Made by a program: the position numbers and the translations under genes
Source: Actinomycetota bacterium
GTDB taxonomy: Bacteria > Actinomycetota > Acidimicrobiia > Acidimicrobiales > AC-14
Reading direction: 5' to 3'
NCBI GenBank assembly: GCA_040754375.1
Contig: JBFMCT010000002.1
Span: 1 to 64,000 of the forward strand
Length of the DNA: 64,000 nt
The notes under the pieces: model-generated
Seen by the model: only the letters and a program-made list of their open reading frames with translations
Databases searched by the model: none
What the model was told of the DNA's origin: nothing
Shown here: piece after piece, positions 58,972 through 64,000 of the stretch
How the letters are laid out: the number at the start of each line of letters is the position of its first letter
How positions within the stretch are numbered: the first letter of the stretch is position 1

Positions 58972-59963
58972 CAGTCGCCGTCCTGGTGGCGGGCCCGGGG
59001 GTCGAGCAAGGCGTAGCCCACGTCGACCACCAGGTTGACGGCCAGGTAGGTGACGACCAGGACGATCGACAGCCCGAGCACCACCGGGGCGTCGAGGTCG
59101 AGCACGGCCCGGGCCACCGTACTGCCGATGCCGGGCCAGTTGAAGATGGTCTCGGTGATGACTGCCGCCCCGATGAGGTCGGCCAGGCTGAGCCCGACCA
59201 AGGTCAGTACCGGCAGCATGGCGTTGCGCAGCGCGTGGTGGAGGATGATCCGCCGCCTGGGCACGCCCAGGGCCTCGGCCGTGCGGATGTAGTCGCCCAG
59301 AAGGGCGTCGAGCATCGCTCCCCGGGCGACGCGGGCCAGCAGGGCGGCGTTCACGGCCCCCAAGGTGACGGCCGGGAGCACCAGCGACCGCCACTGGCCT
59401 CCGAGGGGAATGACCCCCAGCCAGCGGTCGGGCCGGATCCCTTCGGCCGGCAACCGCGCCCAGTCGGGGAACCCCCGCTGGGCGGGCGTGACGCTGAAGG
59501 TGTAGATGAGCAGGTAACCGAGGACGAACACCGGCACGGCCAGCAACAGGGTCGTCGAGACCGTGACCAGCGAGTCAGCCCACGACTTACGCTTCACGGC
59601 CGAGAGAACGCCCGCGGCCAGGCCCAAGACCACCTGGATGGTGACCGCCCAGAAGGCGAGGCGGACGCTGGCGGGAGCCGTCTGGGCCAGGATCGACCCA
59701 ACACTGCGGCCGCTGCGGAACGACTCACCCAGGTCCCCCTGGGCCAGCCGGGCCATGTAACGCCCGTACTGGACGTGCACGGGCTGATCGAGCCCCAGGC
59801 GGGACTCGATGTTGGCCCGGACCTGGGGCGTCACCCCCCGCGAGCCTCCCATGAGGTCGACGGGGTCGGCGGGCATCACGTGGAAGGCGACGAACAACAG
59901 GGTCACCGCCGCCCATGTGAGGGGCAGGAACCACAGGGCCCGGCGCAGGACGTAGCGGCCCAC
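58971..59963 (-). CDS. Peptide ABC transporter permease (DppB type)
   Basis: A 330-aa inner-membrane permease: N-terminal YVLRRALWFLPLTWAAVTLL helix, FHVMPADP loop, the EAA motif YIRTAEALGVPRRRIILHHA, and the tail ENWPGIG-like NWPGIGSTV. Starts at GTG 59963, 36 bp after the stop of the upstream binding protein. Confidence 0.9.
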   Translation of the reverse strand: MGRYVLRRALWFLPLTWAAVTLLFVAFHVMPADPVDLMGGSRGVTPQVRANIESRLGLDQPVHVQYGRYMARLAQGDLGESFRSGRSVGSILAQTAPASVRLAFWAVTIQVVLGLAAGVLSAVKRKSWADSLVTVSTTLLLAVPVFVLGYLLIYTFSVTPAQRGFPDWARLPAEGIRPDRWLGVIPLGGQWRSLVLPAVTLGAVNAALLARVARGAMLDALLGDYIRTAEALGVPRRRIILHHALRNAMLPVLTLVGLSLADLIGAAVITETIFNWPGIGSTVARAVLDLDAPVVLGLSIVLVVTYLAVNLVVDVGYALLDPRARHQDGD

Positions 59964-59999
59964 GGGCCCCGTCCTAGCCCGTCGCCGCCGGGCTGGGCC

Positions 60000-61679
60000 T
60001 CAGCGGCTGAACCACATCTCGTCGTAGGCCACGAAGCCCAGCGCGCTCTGCACCACGCCTTCGAGGCGGTCGCTCCAGGCGATGGTCCCCGAGTACCAGT
60101 TGAGGGGGATCACGATCGTGTCCTCGTTCAGGAGCACGGACTCGGCTTCGTGGTAGAGGGCCACACGGCGGCCCTCGTCCGTCGTCCGCCGGGCCTGGGC
60201 CACAAGGTCGTCGAACCGGGTGCTGCGGTACTGGGCGAAGTTGCTGCCGCCGGGCCCCGCCTGGGAGCTGTGGAACAGGGGGAAGAGCTGGTTGTCGTAG
60301 ACGTTGTAGTCGGCCCCCCACCCCGCCCGCAGAAGTTGGCCCTGGCCCTGGCGCATCTCGGAGAAGTAGCTCCTGGGGTCGCGGGGGTCGAGCTCGCTGC
60401 GGACCCCGATGTCCCGCAGGTTGCTCTGGATGATCGTGGCGATCAGGTCGTGGCCCGAGCCCGACCCAAAGTTGAGCTTGAGGGGGGGGAGGCCGGCGGC
60501 CGTCCGGCCCGTCTCTGACTCCCAGTCCGCCAAGAGCTGCCGGGCGCGGGCGAGGTCGCCGCCCGAGTACTGCGACAGCCCGGCCCGGAAGCCGGGGATG
60601 CCCGGCATGGTCAGACCGGTGGCCACCTGGCGGGCGCCGCTGTACAGGTCGTCGACGATCTTCTGCTTGTCGATGGCCATCGAGATGGCCTGGCGGAGCT
60701 TGACGTTCTGGGGCCCGCCCACGACGGGGTCGGCGGAGTTGAAGGTATAGAAGTAGACGACGTTGATCGGCTGCTCGGCCGTGCGCCCGGGGTAGCGGGC
60801 CCGGGTGTCCCCGTAGCGGGCCGGGGGGATGCGCCCGATGTCGCCCTGGCCGGCCTCGAAGGCGGCCCACGCCGAGTCCTGGTCCTGGCTCATGCGGAAC
60901 TCGATGCTGTCGAGGTAGGCCAGGTGGCCGTTGACCCCGCCCCAGTAGGTCTCGTTGCGGACGAGCCTCACCGACTCCCCGGGCCGGCGGGGCTCGGCCA
61001 TCCGGAAGGGCCCGTTGCCGATCATCGCTCCTTCCTCCCACTTGCGCTGGTCGGGGAGGGCCGAGACGATGCGGCGGGGGACGGGCGAGAAGGCGACGTG
61101 GGCTACCACCGCGGGCGCGAAGCTGATCGGGGCCTCGAGCTCGACGGTGAGGGTCATGGCCCCGTCGTCGGCCCGCAGTCCGCTCATCTCGGCGGCCGAA
61201 CCGTCAGCCACGGCCGCCGCTCCCCTTATCCGCAGGGTGTCGGTGAAGTGGTAACCCTGGATAGAGGCGAGGGCACGGCTGGCGGCCCGCTCCCAGGCGA
61301 ACTTGAAGTCGCTGGGTAGGACCGGGTCGCCGTTGGAGAAGGTCACACCCCGGCGCAGGGTGAAGGTCCACACCGTGGCGTCGTCGTTCGAGGCCCACGA
61401 CTCGGCCACCGCGGCCTTGAGCTCGCCTGTGCGGTAGTCGTAGTCGGTGAGCCCGTCGAAGATGAGCATGGCGGGCTGCATGCCTTCGAGGACTTCGGCC
61501 AGCGCGGGGTCGATGTGGGTGACGTCGCCGGCCGAGAAGTTCTGGTAGTCGACCAGGTGCCCGCCGGGAACCGGCTCTGACGCAGATGACCCGGGCCTGG
61601 CCACCGGGCCGGTCGAGCACGCCGTCGCCCAGAGTACGGCGCCGACGAGCAATGCCGCCGTCCGACCCTGACCACGCAC
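60000..61679 (-). CDS. Second peptide-type ABC transporter substrate-binding lipoprotein
   Basis: A 559-aa SBP_bac_5 protein with lipobox LWATACS. Conserved blocks: HIDPALAEVLEGMQPAMLIF, TFTLRRGVTFSNGDPV, MIGNGPFRM and LRQAISMAIDKQKI. It differs widely from the binding protein at 55.2 kb, so two ligand ranges may share one permease. It lies 31 bp after secG and could continue that transcript. Confidence 0.9.
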   Translation of the reverse strand: MRGQGRTAALLVGAVLWATACSTGPVARPGSSASEPVPGGHLVDYQNFSAGDVTHIDPALAEVLEGMQPAMLIFDGLTDYDYRTGELKAAVAESWASNDDATVWTFTLRRGVTFSNGDPVLPSDFKFAWERAASRALASIQGYHFTDTLRIRGAAAVADGSAAEMSGLRADDGAMTLTVELEAPISFAPAVVAHVAFSPVPRRIVSALPDQRKWEEGAMIGNGPFRMAEPRRPGESVRLVRNETYWGGVNGHLAYLDSIEFRMSQDQDSAWAAFEAGQGDIGRIPPARYGDTRARYPGRTAEQPINVVYFYTFNSADPVVGGPQNVKLRQAISMAIDKQKIVDDLYSGARQVATGLTMPGIPGFRAGLSQYSGGDLARARQLLADWESETGRTAAGLPPLKLNFGSGSGHDLIATIIQSNLRDIGVRSELDPRDPRSYFSEMRQGQGQLLRAGWGADYNVYDNQLFPLFHSSQAGPGGSNFAQYRSTRFDDLVAQARRTTDEGRRVALYHEAESVLLNEDTIVIPLNWYSGTIAWSDRLEGVVQSALGFVAYDEMWFSR

Positions 61680-61710
61680 GGCCGGGACCTCCTTAGTCAG
61701 CGCCGGAGTG

Positions 61711-61938
61711 CTACTGGAGGCGCAGGGCCAGGACCACGGTGGTGAAGGCGAAGATCACCAGGTTGGCGACGGTGATGCGGTCGAGGTTGCGCTCGACGAC
61801 CGTCGACCCGGCGGCCGCTCCCATGCCCCCGCCGAACATGTCGGACAGCCCGCCCCCCCGCCCGCTGTGGAGCAGGACGAGCAGGATCAGGCCGAGCGAC
61901 ACGAGCACGTGGATGACCACGATGAGTGGCGTCAGCAT
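61711..61938 (-). CDS. secG: Preprotein translocase subunit SecG
   Basis: A 75-aa two-helix membrane protein. The first helix (LIVVIHVLVSLGLILLVLLH) is followed by the GRGGGLSDMFGGG loop and the second helix (ITVANLVIFAFTTVVLAL). SecG aids the SecYE channel in protein export. It follows tpiA by 42 bp, the arrangement seen in many actinobacteria. Confidence 0.95.
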   Translation of the reverse strand: MLTPLIVVIHVLVSLGLILLVLLHSGRGGGLSDMFGGGMGAAAGSTVVERNLDRITVANLVIFAFTTVVLALRLQ

Positions 61939-61980
61939 GGGCGCGAGGTTACCAGAGGGTGCATCGGGCTCTCGGGTCGA

Positions 61981-62754
61981 TCAGCCCGGGAACCGGTACT
62001 GCACGATGCGGGCGAACTCCTCGGGATCGAGGCTGGCCCCTCCGACCAGAGCGCCGTCGATGTCGGGGGCGTCCATGATCTCGGCGATGTTGGACGACTT
62101 CACCGACCCGCCGTACTGGATGCGAACGGCGTCGGCCGGACCGTCCCCGTGCAGCCCCCGCACGGTCGCCCGGATCAGCCCGATGGTGGCCTGGGCGTCG
62201 TCGGGCGTAGCCGTTCGCCCTGTGCCGATGGCCCAGATGGGCTCGTAGGCGATCACCAGCGTTTCCACCCGCTCGGCCGCCAGGCCGGTCACGGCCGCCT
62301 TCACCTGGCCCGTCACCTTGGCCTCGGTCTGGCCCGACTCCCGCTCGTCGAGGGTCTCGCCCACGCACACGATCGGTGTCATGCCGTGCTCGTAGACGGC
62401 CTCCAGCTTGCGGCGGACGTCCTCGTCGGTCTCGTGCAGCAACTCCCGGCGCTCGGAGTGGCCCACGATGACGTAGGACACGTTGAGCTTGGCCAGCATG
62501 GCCGGGCTGATCTCCCCGGTGAAGGCCCCTTTCTCCTCCCAGTAGCAGTTCTGGGCGCCCAAGGCGATGGGGACGCGGTCGGCCTCGAGGGTCGTCTGGA
62601 CGGTCCGCAGGGCCGTGAACGGCGGGTGCACGGACACGTCGACCGCCTCGTAGTCGTCCTTGGTCAGCCAGTGGGAGAGCTTCTGCACCACCTGGAGGGC
62701 GTCCAGGTGGTTGTAGTTCATCTTCCAGTTGCCGCTGATGAGTGGCTTGCGCAC
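61981..62754 (-). CDS. tpiA: Triosephosphate isomerase
   Basis: TpiA interconverts DHAP and glyceraldehyde-3-phosphate. The 257-aa barrel has ISGNWKMN (K11-type Lys), VIVGHSERREL (catalytic His), AYEPIWAIGTG (catalytic Glu) and IQYGGSVKSSN, GALVGGASLD (phosphate loops). Its GTG start is 2 bp after the pgk stop, so it is translated with pgk. Confidence 0.97.
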   Translation of the reverse strand: MRKPLISGNWKMNYNHLDALQVVQKLSHWLTKDDYEAVDVSVHPPFTALRTVQTTLEADRVPIALGAQNCYWEEKGAFTGEISPAMLAKLNVSYVIVGHSERRELLHETDEDVRRKLEAVYEHGMTPIVCVGETLDERESGQTEAKVTGQVKAAVTGLAAERVETLVIAYEPIWAIGTGRTATPDDAQATIGLIRATVRGLHGDGPADAVRIQYGGSVKSSNIAEIMDAPDIDGALVGGASLDPEEFARIVQYRFPG

Positions 62755-62756
62755 TT

Positions 62757-63869
62757 TCAGTCCCCCCCGCCCGGCGGCTCGAAGCTTCGGCGGAGGGCGG
62801 CCAGGCCGGGCAGGTCACCCTTTTCGATCAGCTCCAGCGACGCCCCGCCGCCGGTGGAAACGTGGTCGACCTTGGCGTCGAGGCCGAACTTGGCCATGGC
62901 GGCTGCGCTGTCGCCCCCACCCACGACCGTGAAGCCGGGGGCGTCGGCCACGGCCTCGGCCAGGGCGCGGGTCCCGGCCGCGAACCGGGGGTCCTCGAAG
63001 ACGCCCATGGGGCCGTTCCACAGGACCGTCCCGGCCGCCGAGATCTCCGCGCAGAAGGCGGCCGCCGTCTCGGGGCCGATGTCGAGGCCCTTCCACCCGG
63101 CCGGCATGTCGGTGCCGACCGTCTCGACCTCGCCGTCGGGGCCCAGGGCGACCACGTCGGAGGGGATCAGGATCCGCCGGCCCGAGGCCAGTAGCTGGCG
63201 GCAGGCGTCGACCTGGTCGGCCTGCAGGAGCGAGGCCCCGATCTCGTGGCCCTGGGCGGCCAGGAACGTGAAGGCCATACCCCCGCCGATGACCAGCGTG
63301 TCGACCTTGTCGAGCAGGGCGTTGATGACACCCAGCTTGTCGCTCACCTTGGCCCCGCCCAAGATGGCCACGAACGGCCGGGCCGGCGCCCCCAGCAGGC
63401 CCCCGAGCACCTCGACCTCCCGGGCCAGGAGGCGGCCGGCGGCGCTGGGCAGGGTCTGGGGCGGGCCCACGACCGAGGCGTGCGAGCGGTGCGACGCCCC
63501 GAAGGCGTCGTTGACGTAGAGGTCGTGGCCCTCGACCAGCCGGGCCACGAACTCGGGGTCGTTGCTTTCCTCGCCCGGGTCGAAGCGCAGGTTCTCCAGC
63601 AGGTTGACCTCGGGCGCCAGCTCGGCCAGCCGTTCTCGCACCGGGGCCATCGAGTAGCGCTCGTCAGGGGTGCCCTTGGGGCGGCCCAGGTGGCTGCAGG
63701 CGTCCACCTTCGCCCCCCGGCCGACGAGCCATTCGATCGTCGGCAGGGCGGCGCGGATGCGCAGGTCGTCGTCGATCTTCCCGTCGGTGATTGGGACGTT
63801 GAAGTCGACCCGTAGCAGGACCCGCTGGCCCGAGGGGTCGGGCAGGTCTTCGAGCTGGGGGACCCTCAC
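62757..63869 (-). CDS. pgk: Phosphoglycerate kinase
   Basis: Pgk makes ATP and 3-phosphoglycerate in glycolysis. The 370-aa protein is slightly shorter than most. It has [53 protein letters not shown], the WNGPMGVFE loop and [13 protein letters not shown] 63869 overlaps the gap stop (GTGA); upstream in-frame codons lie in gap. Confidence 0.96.
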   Translation of the reverse strand: MRVPQLEDLPDPSGQRVLLRVDFNVPITDGKIDDDLRIRAALPTIEWLVGRGAKVDACSHLGRPKGTPDERYSMAPVRERLAELAPEVNLLENLRFDPGEESNDPEFVARLVEGHDLYVNDAFGASHRSHASVVGPPQTLPSAAGRLLAREVEVLGGLLGAPARPFVAILGGAKVSDKLGVINALLDKVDTLVIGGGMAFTFLAAQGHEIGASLLQADQVDACRQLLASGRRILIPSDVVALGPDGEVETVGTDMPAGWKGLDIGPETAAAFCAEISAAGTVLWNGPMGVFEDPRFAAGTRALAEAVADAPGFTVVGGGDSAAAMAKFGLDAKVDHVSTGGGASLELIEKGDLPGLAALRRSFEPPGGGD

Positions 63870-64000
63870 TTCTGGTTGGCGCCGCCGACGATGAGCACCA
63901 GGTCTACGAGCCGGTTGCTGTAGCCCCACTCGTTGTCGTACCAGCCGCAGATCTTCACGAGGTTGCCCATGGTCATGGTCAGCTCGGAGTCGAACACGCA
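63866..64000 (-). CDS. gap: Glyceraldehyde-3-phosphate dehydrogenase, C-terminal end
   Basis: Only the last 44 codons lie in the window; the gene continues past its edge. The frame reads [20 protein letters not shown] then [13 protein letters not shown], the strongly conserved end of type I GAPDH. The stop overlaps the pgk start. This heads the gap-pgk-tpiA-secG operon. Confidence 0.95.
   Translation of the reverse strand, partial: CVFDSELTMTMGNLVKICGWYDNEWGYSNRLVDLVLIVGGANQK

Overview
The window is chromosomal DNA of very high G+C content and dense coding, from an actinobacterium (Actinomycetota). The evidence is CarD, a WhiB protein, the radA-disA-carD-ispD-ispF-rlmB block also known from mycobacteria, actinobacterial HemQ, GpgS, a CysO-type sulfur carrier, and DUF3263, DUF427 and DUF5995 proteins. 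The lone groEL under CIRCE, the SigH-like factor and the many GTG starts with 4-bp overlaps would suit a deep-branching class such as Acidimicrobiia. That placement is inference. No phage, transposase, integrase or CRISPR array is visible.

Layout. 1-6.4 kb: genome maintenance and housekeeping (radA, disA, carD, ispD, ispF, rlmB), a SigH-like sigma factor and tRNA-Thr. 6.5-11.2 kb: envelope-type genes, then compatible-solute genes for trehalose (otsB, otsA) and glucosylglycerate (gpgS, gpgP). 11.2-15.8 kb: a SAM riboswitch ahead of thrC-cysO, a flavin reductase, and CIRCE-groEL with a good terminator. 15.9-24.7 kb: mixed small genes (lipoprotein, hemQ, an AbrB-like/membrane fusion, larE with a NIL protein, DUF427, Nudix, NTF2-like, M1-like metallopeptidase, PAC2). 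24.7-32.3 kb: a fused asymmetric ABC exporter with its MarR regulator, a divergent acyl-ACP desaturase, OsmC, NYN and an FAD oxidoreductase. 32.3-35.7 kb: phosphoketolase and acetate kinase, which together turn xylulose-5-P/fructose-6-P into acetate plus ATP. 35.8-40.8 kb: TPR protein, WhiB, and a PspC/LiaF-like envelope-stress two-component locus.

40.8-46.7 kb: a complete fructose PTS unit reading right to left, fruR-fruK-EIIA-EIIBC-HPr-EI, every junction overlapping or within about 10 bp. 46.7-49.5 kb: DUF5995, then a TasA-like secreted protein, a SipW-type signal peptidase and a secreted fibronectin-III-like protein. 49.5-52.1 kb: a GT2-GT4 glycosyltransferase. 52.2-54.9 kb: an islet of lower G+C with a type II restriction-modification pair and a VapBC toxin-antitoxin, lying just 3' of tRNA-Leu(GAG). 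55.2-61.7 kb: a peptide-type ABC importer with two binding proteins but only one ATPase. 61.7-64.0 kb: gap-pgk-tpiA-secG, with gap cut by the window edge.

The features most worth attention are: a pair of perfect 51-bp palindromes 31 kb apart with a compensatory base-pair change; an in-frame insertion of about 132 bp in radA bounded by an inverted repeat; an otsA frame whose conserved N-terminus has no canonical start codon next to one of the palindromes; a SAM riboswitch whose P1 helix overlaps the thrC ribosome binding site; a Met/His/Gly-rich linker in the ABC exporter; an HPr with a tandem-repeat tail; and the TasA/SipW/Fn3 module with a structured leader. Start sites are choices from sequence alone.
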